A stretch of 64,000 nucleotides of DNA from Vibrio sp. NTOU-M3 (GCF_040869035.1 NZ_CP162100.1:1798001-1862000), one strand, 5' to 3'. Shown: positions 27,589 through 36,507, counted from the first letter of the stretch. A program made the numbers and translations. The notes: generated from the sequence alone by a model not told the origin.

Positions 27589-28425
27589 ATGGAATTCATT
27601 TCACTCTTAGTCAATAACGCTACCTTCTATAGCATATTACTTCAACTTGCGATGGGATTAGTGCTTGGGCTAGCGATGGGGTTAACCGGTGTGGGCGGTG
27701 GAATTCTTATCATCCCACTTCTTCAGTTCGTATTTCATATGGAACCAGTGCTTGCGGTCGGAACCGCAAGCCTGATTGCATCATTAGTAAAAGTGAATGC
27801 GAGCTTTTGCCATATTAAAGCCGCCAATGTCGACTGGCGCAGTGTTAAAGGCATTCTACTTGGGGCGATTCCTATTGGAATGTTAAGTGCTTCAACGGTC
27901 GTGTATTTGCATCAACATGAAGACTATAACCAACTGATTTCCACCGCAACACAGGTTCTCATTGTGTTGATGATGTTTTATGCCCTTTTTTCACTCATGC
28001 GCAAATATATGAAAAGCCAACACCCTCAGCCGCAAACAATGCCGTTATCTGCACCATCAAATTGGTCTTATCGTCGCGCTTCCAGCTCGGGGGCTTTTTG
28101 TGGGCTTATCATAGGAACGACTGGCATTGGTGGTGGCGTATTGCTTCTTCCAGTTCTCAATTCTTACTTAGGTATTGGGATAAAAAAAGCCGTTGGCTCG
28201 TCTATTGTTATTGCATTGGCTTTATCAGCCAGTACATCTTTCATTTATGCGAAAGGAGGCCAAAGTGATATCCCTACTGCGTTTACCTTGGTTGTAGGGT
28301 CTTTGCTTGGTGTTCCACTTTCAACCGTGTTGCTTAAACAACTCTCTGAAGCCAAGTTGTATTTAACGACGTTAAGCGTGATATGTGTAAGCATATTGAT
28401 TATGATGTTAAGCAACATTCTTTAA
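27589..28425 (+). CDS. TauE/SafE-family membrane permease
   Basis: 278 aa with about eight hydrophobic helices in two repeats. Each repeat carries the glycine-rich signature (AMGLTGVGGGILIIPLL near residue 28 and IGTTGIGGGVLLLPVL near 180). Family members export or import sulphite, sulphoacetate or other small anions. In this island it might export sulphate released from chondroitin sulphate or an acidic sugar product, but no sulphatase is encoded here, so the cargo is unknown. It lies 17 bp after EIIA in the same operon. Confidence 0.8.
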   Translation: MEFISLLVNNATFYSILLQLAMGLVLGLAMGLTGVGGGILIIPLLQFVFHMEPVLAVGTASLIASLVKVNASFCHIKAANVDWRSVKGILLGAIPIGMLSASTVVYLHQHEDYNQLISTATQVLIVLMMFYALFSLMRKYMKSQHPQPQTMPLSAPSNWSYRRASSSGAFCGLIIGTTGIGGGVLLLPVLNSYLGIGIKKAVGSSIVIALALSASTSFIYAKGGQSDIPTAFTLVVGSLLGVPLSTVLLKQLSEAKLYLTTLSVICVSILIMMLSNIL

Positions 28426-28452
28426 ACTTCAACATATATTTCAGGCGTCTAT

Positions 28453-29304
28453 ATGTCAGATCTTATTCCTAGGTTGGAAACACTATCGGTACATGGTAGT
28501 GAAGCAGAAAAGAAAATTTCTGGATTTCTTCTGAACGATAAAAAAAACAACATCTCTACACTTAGCGCCATCGCTCTAGGGAAACAGTGCGGTGTGAGTA
28601 ATGCGTCTGTCATCCGCTTCGCACAACACCTTGGATACAAAGGATACTCCGAATTCAAGCTGGAATATTTAGCGATTCAAAAACACGATGTAGGAGAAAT
28701 TCTATACAGCGACGTCCGCTTAGATGACTCCCCTTCGGAGGTGATCCAAAAAGCAGGATATCTATTTAGCAAGAATGTTGAAAATTCCATTAAAGTTGTT
28801 GAACCTGAAGTGTTAGACCAGCTTGCAAATGCTATCGTCAACGCTGGAAAAATTGCGTTATTTGGCGTCGGCTCATCCGGTGTCGTGGCATCTGATGCTT
28901 GCCAAAAGCTCATTCGAATTAATAAAAACGTACTCTTTAATTCAGACACGCACGTACAACGTGCCTATGCGAGTATGTTGACGGAAAACGATCTTGCTCT
29001 GGCTTTTACTACCCGAGGGCAAACTAAAGAAGTCCTTCAATCACTCGAAATTGCTCAACAATCAGGTTGCACAGTGTCTGCGATTACTCGTTATGGTAAA
29101 ACACCAACAACCAAAATGGCGGATCTTGTGCTGCCATTTGCTTACCGAGAGCGCCACCACGAATTAGGCATGATCACTCCTCAATTATCTCAAATGATGC
29201 TGTTTGATATTTTGTTCTTTAGAGTCACGGCCTTGATGGGTGACAGTGCAACCTCTTCCTTAAAACGTATCCGTAACACCTTTTCAAATCTCACATCAAA
29301 ATAA
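28453..29304 (+). CDS. RpiR/MurR-family transcriptional regulator
   Basis: 283 aa. An N-terminal RpiR helix-turn-helix (residues ~1-77, with ISTLSAIALGKQCGVSNASV) and a SIS phosphosugar-binding domain (~110-260, with LFGVGSSGVVASDACQKL and FTTRGQTKEVL). Such proteins sense phosphorylated sugars; MurR, the regulator of E. coli murQ, belongs to this family. As last gene of the murQ-PTS operon it probably responds to the imported sugar phosphate and controls the operon and the divergent lyase. Confidence 0.85.
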   Translation: MSDLIPRLETLSVHGSEAEKKISGFLLNDKKNNISTLSAIALGKQCGVSNASVIRFAQHLGYKGYSEFKLEYLAIQKHDVGEILYSDVRLDDSPSEVIQKAGYLFSKNVENSIKVVEPEVLDQLANAIVNAGKIALFGVGSSGVVASDACQKLIRINKNVLFNSDTHVQRAYASMLTENDLALAFTTRGQTKEVLQSLEIAQQSGCTVSAITRYGKTPTTKMADLVLPFAYRERHHELGMITPQLSQMMLFDILFFRVTALMGDSATSSLKRIRNTFSNLTSK

Positions 29305-29305
29305 T

Positions 29306-29336
29306 AAAAAAGCCGAACGCTGGGTTCGGCTTTTTT
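29306..29336. terminator. Bidirectional terminator, rpiR / lipoprotein
   Basis: 12-bp stem AAAAAGCCGAAC / GTTCGGCTTTTT, loop GCTGG, with T-runs on both strands. It serves the convergent gene ending at 29361 as well. Confidence 0.9.
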
Positions 29337-29360
29337 ATTACTGAAATCTTGTTAGCTACA

Positions 29361-29849
29361 TCATTTCGTACACGTCTGCTGCTCTTGATTTGGTTGTATT
29401 TTTAATAACAGAGAATCGGTTAACTCAGCGATAGTGTACTCAGTCCAGCTGCCAGTTCTCACATCTTTACGTAAGTTGTAGGCAAAGAACTTTGAATCGT
29501 TATTTAATGGTGTGGCCTCAAATTTATCAATGACTTGCTTTAACTTATTCTTTTCTAACTTCCAACGTCCTGCGATATCAATTTCAATATTTATATCACC
29601 ATCAAAGTCAGGTATTCGACCAGACATTAAAGCGTGACCCGATAATTTTCCATCGGCTAAGAAGGTCGTCGTCGCATCAAGTTGAAACATTTTATCGAAC
29701 TGCTCATCAGGCGACTGGCAATTCCATGTACCAAGTAGTGTGTCTTTGTCGTAACTAACGACGACTTCTTCAACCACAGATTCACTTTGCGTCGAGGCAC
29801 ACCCAAGAATCAGGGTCGAGAAAATGAAAGCCAAACAATATCGTATCAT
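29361..29849 (-). CDS. Hypothetical lipoprotein
   Basis: 162 aa. A lipoprotein signal peptide with lipobox LILGC (MIRYCLAFIFSTLILGCAS) gives a diacylated mature N-terminus. The rest is a soluble beta-rich domain (LLGTWNCQSPDEQ..., lipocalin-like opening) with Cys residues at both ends (NCQS, QQTCTK) that may form a disulphide. Family not recognised. The ATG at 29849 is chosen over 29903 because GGGAGA precedes it and the lipobox then falls at residue ~16. Confidence 0.7.
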   Translation of the reverse strand: MIRYCLAFIFSTLILGCASTQSESVVEEVVVSYDKDTLLGTWNCQSPDEQFDKMFQLDATTTFLADGKLSGHALMSGRIPDFDGDINIEIDIAGRWKLEKNKLKQVIDKFEATPLNNDSKFFAYNLRKDVRTGSWTEYTIAELTDSLLLKIQPNQEQQTCTK

Positions 29850-29906
29850 CACATCTCCCAAAATATCTTTAAAACAATGGCTACAAGGCTGCTTGAATGC
29901 CAAGCA

Positions 29907-30278
29907 TTACAGCTGAGTCACCGCTTCTAATTTGTTCCCATCTAAATCAATGATATAAGCGGCGTAATAACCTTCAGCATATTCCGCTCTTAAACCTGGT
30001 TTACCATTACACGTCGCTCCATGCTGCATAGCGATACGATAGAATTCGTCAACTGAAGCCTTACTTGGTGCGTTGAAAGCAATATGAGAACCGTTCCCTG
30101 ACGTTGCTTTATCGCTACACGGACAACCGATCCAAAATTCAAATTGCTCGCCATAACATGCTGCAACATTGTCTATAGTGTGAGAGCGCTTTATGTTTAA
30201 CGACGCGAATAATGCATCATAAAAAGACATTGCCGTATTTAAGTCTCTTACGCCAACAGAGACATGATTAATGATCAT
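29907..30278 (-). CDS. VOC-family (glyoxalase/bleomycin-resistance-like) protein
   Basis: 123 aa single VOC unit: MIINHVSVGVRDLNTAMSFY at the start (metal-ligand His), HIAFNAPSKASVDEF in the middle and YAAYIIDLDGNKLEAV with the C-terminal glutamate. Substrate unknown. It may share a transcript with the lipoprotein gene downstream (gap 57 bp). Confidence 0.82.
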   Translation of the reverse strand: MIINHVSVGVRDLNTAMSFYDALFASLNIKRSHTIDNVAACYGEQFEFWIGCPCSDKATSGNGSHIAFNAPSKASVDEFYRIAMQHGATCNGKPGLRAEYAEGYYAAYIIDLDGNKLEAVTQL

Positions 30279-30657
30279 ATTGCCTTTTACCTTTCTTGCG
30301 GAACAAATATAGCAAGCAACATATTACTTAATCAGCAACCATCATTTCGAAGCTATTGATTTATCTGTGATATTAACCTTGACAAAACACCTATTTTTCG
30401 GTTTGGGACTCGTTTTAAAACCAAAATAATCTGAAAATAAAAAGTGTCGTAACGTTCAGCCACCATTATTCAAGTATTTGTTGTTGTGAACTACCCTACT
30501 CAACTTTTTACTTACATTTTTATTATCAAAAAACAAGTTATTCAAGAGACCTGTCACAAACCATAAAACCTATGTCTCGATCACAAAAATGCCATCTAGA
30601 CTGTAAGTAAACAAAAAATACGAATGGAAATCCCCTTGCTGAACTGGATGTTTTATT
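30279..30657. other. Intergenic region upstream of the 81-aa protein
   Basis: 379 bp, AT-rich. It holds the promoter of the leftward VOC gene and of the rightward small gene. A CTGTCACAAA around 30551 resembles half of a PhoB site but the second half is not convincing. No other structure assigned. Confidence 0.3.
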
Positions 30658-30903
30658 ATGCTAAAAAATAACCACACCTTTCTTGAAGAATCAAAAATTG
30701 TCGTCGTATTAAGAAGTCAATTTTTATGTTTTTGTAACCAGAATATCAACTGCCGAGCACCGTTATGTCACGTCAAATGTGACGATAAACAGCGTTCTAT
30801 TCAACTCAGCCACACTGAGAGTATTAAGCTGCAAAAACATGATTACGACGTATTAAGGCATTTCATCAAGGACTGTCAGGGTGAGGAGTACCTAACGCAT
30901 TAA
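30658..30903 (+). CDS. Hypothetical small cysteine-rich protein
   Basis: 81 aa, no signal peptide. Seven cysteines; most cluster between residues 24 and 41 (FLCFCNQNINCRAPLCHVKC), which could bind a metal; the C-terminal half is helical and charged. I do not recognise the family. Support for a real gene: isolated position, no better frame, and a strong terminator 23 bp after the stop. The ribosome site is weak. Confidence 0.5.
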   Translation: MLKNNHTFLEESKIVVVLRSQFLCFCNQNINCRAPLCHVKCDDKQRSIQLSHTESIKLQKHDYDVLRHFIKDCQGEEYLTH

Positions 30904-30926
30904 ATAGATGCTGCCCCTAAACACAT

Positions 30927-30955
30927 AAGGCAATGCCAATGCATTGCCTTTTTTA
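30927..30955 (+). terminator. Terminator after the 81-aa protein
   Basis: 10-bp stem AAGGCAATGC / GCATTGCCTT, loop CAAT, then TTTT. Confidence 0.85.
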
Positions 30956-31019
30956 GTGGGTACGAAAATGGTTGGTAACCTAAGCAGAGAGTAAAAAGGA
31001 GCTCAATGAGCTCCTTTTA

Positions 31020-32222
31020 TTATGGGTATAGCGATACAGGCCCTCGGAACATTGATTGATCAGTAGGTACTAAGCCTTGAGGTGTCCCACTTTCTCTGAC
31101 CTGACTATCAACATACGTCGCATGTACTTCTAATACTGGAACATTGGCCGCTCCGGGGTATGCTGGTTTCTTAATTATTCTGTTAACTAACAACTGCGCA
31201 CTAGGTGGTAATAAGAACTCGGCTTGAACAGCGACAACACTCTCATGTCCCCTCAACGCCATCAGCTTGGCAAGGTTCTCATAACCCGCTTTCATTTTTT
31301 TAATGCGTCGTTTCTCAAACCATAAATCCTTACTTTTTACGATCACGTCAGTGACGTACTTCTTTTCGTAATCCACAACACCATTTACGGTTTGATCTTC
31401 CAACACGCCCAAAGAAATCTTCGCGTAGGTATCTAGTTGTTTGGCTTGGTTAGTACTGTTGTATCCACTAAAAGCACTGATATTAATTCCTCTTGCTTTA
31501 CGGATAACAAAATTCAGAATGCCTTCGGTATTTTTGTACTCAGGGAAGCACGCCCCTTCGATAAAACCTTTATGGAAACTGCATGAGATGTAGCGGCTGC
31601 TCTTAATGACACCGACTGGGCCTCGGGGGTTTGCGCCATTCACCATATCATTTGCGTACTTCCACCACGCTGAGTTTTGCGGGCTTGGTATCGTCATTTG
31701 GCGATAAACAGGAGCATCGGCGATTGTTGTGGAGTTCTGGCTCCACTTTTTATAAGCATTCCAGACATTCACATCGTTAGTTGAAAGCGCCGTGCCTGAT
31801 GTTGTGTATGCTGTCATGGCATTATTGATCCGGCTGGAGTTATAAGTATAAAACGCTAGTGCCGTGACCATTTCAATTTGTTCTAATAACCGCTGTTCTT
31901 CTTGAGAAGACACTAAACGACGTACCTTTTCAGGTACTCCCCACATCTTCCGTGGTTCTTGTCTGTGTTTATATTGGCTAACGAATTCACGGAGCATATC
32001 AAGCCAAATCGTCGGGCTATTAGTTTGCCGAAAGCGACTGTATGAAGCTTGTGTTAGTTTCAAAGCCATTTGATGAAGCGAATCCATACACTCTTTTTCA
32101 GCTGCTTCATTGATTTTCAAGTACTTAAGGCGTTTATCGAGGTTTTGCACCCCTAACGCTTTAAGCTGCTCGTAGCGATACTCATCGTAACCACCAATTT
32201 CCATCCTCACATCCTTATTCAA
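31020..32222 (-). CDS. Probable mono-ADP-ribosyltransferase (C3/exoenzyme-like fold)
   Basis: 400 aa, no signal peptide. The region from ~115 follows the ADP-ribosyltransferase exoenzyme pattern: ALAFYTYNSSRINNAM (119-134) like the conserved pre-catalytic helix; Arg174 in PVYRQM (NAD-binding Arg); S-x-S at 213-215 (YISCSF); ISAFSGY (248-254); and Q-x-E at 333-335 in VQAEFLLPPSAQ, with the usual LLPP tail. About 80 residues are inserted between the ISAFS strand and the Q-x-E loop. Q-x-E rather than E-x-E is typical of C3-like, non-arginine targets. The N-terminal ~110 aa are unrecognised. Toxin, effector or host-modifying roles are all possible; no immunity gene is obvious. Confidence 0.6.
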   Translation of the reverse strand: MNKDVRMEIGGYDEYRYEQLKALGVQNLDKRLKYLKINEAAEKECMDSLHQMALKLTQASYSRFRQTNSPTIWLDMLREFVSQYKHRQEPRKMWGVPEKVRRLVSSQEEQRLLEQIEMVTALAFYTYNSSRINNAMTAYTTSGTALSTNDVNVWNAYKKWSQNSTTIADAPVYRQMTIPSPQNSAWWKYANDMVNGANPRGPVGVIKSSRYISCSFHKGFIEGACFPEYKNTEGILNFVIRKARGINISAFSGYNSTNQAKQLDTYAKISLGVLEDQTVNGVVDYEKKYVTDVIVKSKDLWFEKRRIKKMKAGYENLAKLMALRGHESVVAVQAEFLLPPSAQLLVNRIIKKPAYPGAANVPVLEVHATYVDSQVRESGTPQGLVPTDQSMFRGPVSLYP

Positions 32223-32546
32223 ATGAAGTTGCTAACTTTACTTTTGTGTTAATTCTTTGTTGTAACTGTAAACTTAGAATGTAGTTAGTGCACGCTCAAC
32301 GGTAAGCATGAGAAAAAAATGATCGGATCAGAATTACTAGATGCATGTCGAATTGTTTTGAAACATTGTTAGTAACATTATCATTAAATACAAAAAGATA
32401 TTACGCTCCAATTCTGACGAGGAAAGCTGTCACTCGCCCACCCTCTTGCCAAAACAGTTCGACCAAAATTCAACCGTGCACCCCCACTAGACCAGCACTT
32501 CAGACCAGCCTAACTTGAATTCAGCCCTGAGCTCTTGCAAACAAAC

Positions 32547-32678
32547 ATGACTAAAAAGCCATCTATCAATCAAAATAACAAATGGATCAAGTTCACAATC
32601 ATGACGCTTAGTACAATTATTGTCATTTGCCCCAACGTTATTCATTTTCTTAATTTTCAACTAGTTAAATATTTTTAA
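32547..32678 (+). CDS. Possible 43-aa single-span membrane peptide
   Basis: ATG to TAA, 43 residues: a basic N-terminus (MTKKPSINQNNKWIK), then a hydrophobic span (FTIMTLSTIIVICPNVIHF) and a short tail. The layout resembles small toxic or stress membrane peptides. No good ribosome site is visible, and an open frame this short can arise by chance. Confidence 0.25.
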   Translation: MTKKPSINQNNKWIKFTIMTLSTIIVICPNVIHFLNFQLVKYF

Positions 32679-32749
32679 CTGTAAATCCCGAACAATATCG
32701 TCCAAAAAAACATCAAAAAAAAGCTTGATCAATTACCAATTAAAAACTA

Positions 32750-32765
32750 CTGTATAGACATACAG
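32750..32765 (+). promoter_or_regulatory. LexA (SOS) box of sulA
   Basis: CTG-TATAGACATA-CAG fits CTG-N10-CAG with the expected AT-rich alternation, 21 bp before the sulA ATG. Confidence 0.9.
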
Positions 32766-32786
32766 CATGCATGGAGAGACAGTAAA

Positions 32787-33176
32787 ATGACGCAAGCACG
32801 TACTCAAACATTTTCTAAACACAATATTCTGGCTCAGCCGACTCAACCAATGAATGTCGCTGATACTACGTTGTCTCGTTGGGCTCACCTATCGATGCAA
32901 CATCAATGGATTTTGTTTACCTCAGAGTGTTTACGCCCTGACTACGCGCAGCTTTCTGCCTCAAACGTTCGCTGTCAAAACATCATTCAGATGAAACCAT
33001 CCCTCTCGCATAGCGAAATGGAAATTGCCATTAAAGCCATTAAGTCAGGAAATGCGAGTGCAGTGGTTGCCTCTAATAATATCGATTATGTCAATCAGGA
33101 GTTACTTCGCCAGTTAGGTGAGCAGTACGAGTGTGAAGTCTTTTTCGTTGAGGGCAGAGAGACCCAGTACCATTAA
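32787..33176 (+). CDS. sulA: SOS cell-division inhibitor SulA
   Basis: 129 aa, shorter than E. coli SulA (169). The core is typical: a WAHLSMQHQWILFTSECLRP segment, then IIQMKPSLSHSEMEIAIKAIKSGNASAVVAS, resembling the RecA-like fold of SulA/ImuA-type proteins. SulA binds FtsZ and blocks division during SOS. The consensus LexA box directly upstream strongly supports the call. GGAGAG lies before the ATG and a terminator follows. Confidence 0.88.
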   Translation: MTQARTQTFSKHNILAQPTQPMNVADTTLSRWAHLSMQHQWILFTSECLRPDYAQLSASNVRCQNIIQMKPSLSHSEMEIAIKAIKSGNASAVVASNNIDYVNQELLRQLGEQYECEVFFVEGRETQYH

Positions 33177-33205
33177 TTAAGCTCAACAAAAAACTACTGT
33201 CTTAT

Positions 33206-33230
33206 ACCTCCCAAATGGGAGGTTTTTTTT
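33206..33230 (+). terminator. Terminator of sulA
   Basis: ACCTCCC / GGGAGGT stem, loop AAAT, followed by eight Ts. Confidence 0.9.
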
Positions 33231-33337
33231 GCTTGTCATTCCCTTCTCGCTCTCTATGTTGTTACCTATAGCTCATAAAGTTACGACACGTTTAGATCAA
33301 CCAAATGTACAACATAGGAAACATCATCAATCAATTT

Positions 33338-33353
33338 AAGCAATCGTTTGCTT
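33338..33353 (+). promoter_or_regulatory. PurR operator upstream of purC
   Basis: AAGCAATCGTTTGCTT, a full 16-bp match to the PurR pattern (ANGCAANCGNTTNCNT), ~100 bp before the purC ATG. Predicts purine repression. Confidence 0.85.
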
Positions 33354-33455
33354 TTTATCTGGAAGCTAAGATTAGATCTGGTATGATGCCTGTCAAATCC
33401 GTGCTTCTGAGAGAAGAAACACGTTTATTTGCCGTTTGACTGATAGGATTGCCTC

Positions 33456-34559
33456 ATGAGCCTCTCGAATCAAGTTCTCGCCGTTAACGACGATCTACCC
33501 ATTCGCACTCACAAACCTGTACATAGTGGAAAAGTACGCTCTGTTTACTGGCTAACTGAAGAAGATAGCCGTCGCCTTATTGAAGAAAAGGGTTACGACG
33601 TTTCACCAGATGCACCACTTGCAATTATGGTGATCAGCGATCGCATTTCTGCATTTGACTGTATTTGGCATGCTGAAGGTGGGTTAAAAGGCGTACCTGG
33701 TAAAGGTGCTGCGCTTAATGCGATCTCTAATCACTGGTTTAAACTGTTTAAAGAAAATGGCCTAGCGGATAGCCATATTCTCGACATCCCTCACCCACTG
33801 GTTTGGATTGTTCAAAAAGCAAAACCAATCATGATCGAAGCTATTTGTCGTAAGTACATTACTGGCTCTATGTGGCGCGCTTATGAAAAAGGCGAACGTG
33901 AGTTTTGTGGCATTCAATTGCCTGAAGGTTTGGAAAGAGATAAAGCCTTACCCAACCTATTGATGACACCATCTACCAAAGGCATTCTAAAAGGTATTCC
34001 TGGCGTACCGGAAGCGGACGACGTCAACATCACTCGTAAAAATATTGAAGATAACTACGCGGCGTTTAATTTCTCTAAACAAGAAGATATCGCACTGTAC
34101 GAGAAGCTACTGAGCGATGGCTTTGTTGTCATTAGCGAAGCACTTGAGAAAGTCGATCAAATCTTTGTCGATACCAAGTTTGAATTTGGCTATGTTCATG
34201 ATGCCGCGGGTAACGAAAAATTGATTTATATGGATGAAGTCGGCACACCAGACTCCTCTCGTATTTGGGATAACGAAGAATACCAAGCAGGTAAGATCGT
34301 GGAAAATTCCAAGGAAGGCTTCCGCCAGTTTCTCCTTAACCACTTCCCTGATCCAGATATTCTGTTAAATAAAGAACGAATGCCTGAGCGCGAAGCACTT
34401 GCTCGTGACAATGAGTTACCACTTCAAGCCCTAATGGATATCTCGACAACCTATACAGGTATCGCAGAAAAAATTACCGGACAACCGATTCAACTTAGCG
34501 ACAATCCAAAGCAAGAAATTATCGACATTCTTGGCTCACAATACGGTTTAATTGATTAA
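33456..34559 (+). CDS. purC: SAICAR synthetase (long form)
   Basis: 367 aa. Phosphoribosylaminoimidazole-succinocarboxamide synthase, the aspartate-adding step of purine synthesis. Motifs: [10 protein letters not shown] (ATP loop), [51 protein letters not shown] and [13 protein letters not shown]. It is longer than the ~237-aa E. coli PurC and matches the vibrio/eukaryote-like form. Single gene with PurR box and terminator. Confidence 0.95.
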   Translation: MSLSNQVLAVNDDLPIRTHKPVHSGKVRSVYWLTEEDSRRLIEEKGYDVSPDAPLAIMVISDRISAFDCIWHAEGGLKGVPGKGAALNAISNHWFKLFKENGLADSHILDIPHPLVWIVQKAKPIMIEAICRKYITGSMWRAYEKGEREFCGIQLPEGLERDKALPNLLMTPSTKGILKGIPGVPEADDVNITRKNIEDNYAAFNFSKQEDIALYEKLLSDGFVVISEALEKVDQIFVDTKFEFGYVHDAAGNEKLIYMDEVGTPDSSRIWDNEEYQAGKIVENSKEGFRQFLLNHFPDPDILLNKERMPEREALARDNELPLQALMDISTTYTGIAEKITGQPIQLSDNPKQEIIDILGSQYGLID

Positions 34560-34570
34560 CCCATATATTT

Positions 34571-34598
34571 AAAACGCCCTAACTTAGGGCGTTTTTTT
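34571..34598 (+). terminator. Terminator of purC
   Basis: 11-bp stem AAAACGCCCTA / TAGGGCGTTTT, loop ACT, followed by more Ts. Confidence 0.9.
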
Positions 34599-34713
34599 GT
34601 TGAAGACGGCAGCAACTATCTGGCTTTATCTCACGCTATTGTTTCTTTGGCTATCACTCTTGTGAGCAAACAAAGATATAATAAGCGCACTTATTTTCAG
34701 ACTGTAGCCAACC

Positions 34714-35631
34714 ATGGATTTTGTCGCCCTATCGCGTATTAGCTTAAAACACCTAACCGTGCTTCACGTTATGCTCTCTACAAACAGTGTTACCCGTACT
34801 GCGGCTAGGCTATGTGTGACGCCATCAAGTGTCAGTAAAACCTTGTCTCAGTTGAGAGTTCAGCTCGATGATGAGCTTTTTTACCGCGAAGGTGCCCTAC
34901 TGTTACCCACGTCTTTTGCTTTAAACATTGCACCTCAAATTCACGGTATTCTATCGAGCATGAACGGCATCCTTCATCAGGGTGAGTTCGAACCACACAA
35001 CTACACTGGCACTATCTCACTGTCGATGCGAGAAAGTACCTTTGAGTTATTTGCGAATAAAATTGACCACATATGCCTGCAATTAAGTACAGCAAAACAG
35101 ATTCAGCTTTATGCCAAAGAACAGATGAACTTTGATGCACTGAGCCGAGGGCAAGTTGATTTTATGCTACTACCGCATGATATTAGCCAACCCCCAACAC
35201 GTAGCCGAGAACTAATGTGGCAACAAATACTTACGGATAAAATGATCTGTTTGATGTCACCGAATCATCCGTTGGCCCAGAAAGAGGTCATTTCAATCGA
35301 TGACTATCTGGCTTGCCAGCACATTGGCATTCAAGATAACGATCTCTCTGAACCTTACTTCGAACAAAACCTGACCCAACAGTACCGCTCCCGCCATGTG
35401 ACGATTTCAGTCTCAGACTTTGGCTCTGGTGCTGTGTTATGCCATCAGTCCGACCGAATACTGACATGTTCAAAAGCTTGGGCAGACAAGGCATTTCAAG
35501 CACAAGGGCTGGAACAAAAAGCACTACCCTTTGACTATGGACAAGTGGGATACAGCTTAGTCTGGAATGAAGCCAGTTTAAATCATCCTGCACTGCGTTG
35601 GCTTCATCAACAATTATTGGTTGTTAGTTAA
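34714..35631 (+). CDS. LysR-family transcriptional regulator
   Basis: 305 aa. N-terminal winged HTH (LKHLTVLHVMLSTNSVTRTA ... VTPSSVSKTLSQLR) and a periplasmic-binding-like effector domain from ~95. Convergent with yjjW; their stop codons overlap by 4 bp. Target unknown; the glycyl-radical genes are the nearest candidates. Confidence 0.88.
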   Translation: MDFVALSRISLKHLTVLHVMLSTNSVTRTAARLCVTPSSVSKTLSQLRVQLDDELFYREGALLLPTSFALNIAPQIHGILSSMNGILHQGEFEPHNYTGTISLSMRESTFELFANKIDHICLQLSTAKQIQLYAKEQMNFDALSRGQVDFMLLPHDISQPPTRSRELMWQQILTDKMICLMSPNHPLAQKEVISIDDYLACQHIGIQDNDLSEPYFEQNLTQQYRSRHVTISVSDFGSGAVLCHQSDRILTCSKAWADKAFQAQGLEQKALPFDYGQVGYSLVWNEASLNHPALRWLHQQLLVVS

Positions 35632-36497
35632 ATATATACGCTGGGTAAGAGAATCGGGTGTGAAATCAACTCACGTAGTGATTGGTAAAATGTATCCATT
35701 TGCAATTCACTGCACTTGGGCCAATTTAATGCTTCCCCCACCACTCCATGATGCTGAAATGCATTCAATCTCACGTTTATATTTTGAGGTAATTGGTTAA
35801 TAAGACGGGCCACTTGCACTACCTCCATATCCAGATCACTTCTGCTTGGAATATGCAGTAAGCGCAGTTCATGTAACTTGCGATGATCTGCTAATAAACG
35901 AATGGAGTTGATGACTTTATGGTTGTCCCTCCCCACCAGCCACTGATGTGTTTCGTTTTGCCACGATTTAAGGTCTATCATCGCGCCATCCAAGTAAGGC
36001 ATCACTTTTTGCCAGCCTTGCTGCGAGAGATAGCCATTACTGTCAATAAAACAGGTAAGATGCTGAAGCTGTTTGTCCACTTTAATGGCTTGAAACAGCT
36101 GAATAATAAAAGGGAGCTGCATCGTTGCTTCTCCGCCAGACACAGTAATGCCAGCAATGAAGTAATGCTGTTTCCTGATAACTTGCAGCATCTCTCCCAC
36201 GGAATAAAGCTTAACCTTGGGGCTAGCATGATGAGCACAAACCTCAATGCAGTGATCGCAATGAATGCATTTCGTTTCATCCCACATCACTTTTCCATCA
36301 TTGCTGTTCACCGTTAACGCTTGGCTCGGGCATCCAGAGACGCAGTCACCACAATGATTACAATGGTTGATGGTATGTGGGTTATGGCAGTTTTTACAAT
36401 TGAAATTGCACCCTTGAAGAAAGATGACCAGGCGATTGCCTGGCCCGTCAACACATGAAAAATTGAGGATTCGACTCACGAATGCGCTTTTTTCCAT
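35628..36497 (-). CDS. yjjW: YjjW-type glycyl-radical enzyme activase
   Basis: 289 aa radical-SAM protein. The SAM cluster is Cys30-x3-Cys34-x2-Cys37 (QGCNFNCKNCHNP). Two ferredoxin-like 4Fe-4S motifs follow (CNHCGDCVSGCP and CIHCDHCIEVCA), as in PflA-like activases with an inserted ferredoxin domain. TVSGGEATMQ is the SAM-binding GGE motif. It would install the glycyl radical on YjjI, encoded just upstream. The ATG at 36497 is used; an upstream in-frame ATG at 36638 lies within yjjI coding sequence and adds a non-family leader. Confidence 0.9.
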   Translation of the reverse strand: MEKSAFVSRILNFSCVDGPGNRLVIFLQGCNFNCKNCHNPHTINHCNHCGDCVSGCPSQALTVNSNDGKVMWDETKCIHCDHCIEVCAHHASPKVKLYSVGEMLQVIRKQHYFIAGITVSGGEATMQLPFIIQLFQAIKVDKQLQHLTCFIDSNGYLSQQGWQKVMPYLDGAMIDLKSWQNETHQWLVGRDNHKVINSIRLLADHRKLHELRLLHIPSRSDLDMEVVQVARLINQLPQNINVRLNAFQHHGVVGEALNWPKCSELQMDTFYQSLRELISHPILLPSVYI

Positions 36498-36507
36498 GAC
36501 TCTCGCC

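Larger units (their letters stand above)
32223..32786. other. Intergenic region ART gene / sulA
   Basis: 564 bp. It contains the leftward promoter of the ART-like gene, a possible 43-codon membrane peptide (32547-32678) and the SOS operator of sulA (32750-32765). Confidence 0.5.

Noticed and set aside
30551..30580. PhoB box upstream of the 81-aa protein
   Set aside because: Only one CTGTCA half-site is present; the second 11-bp repeat does not match.
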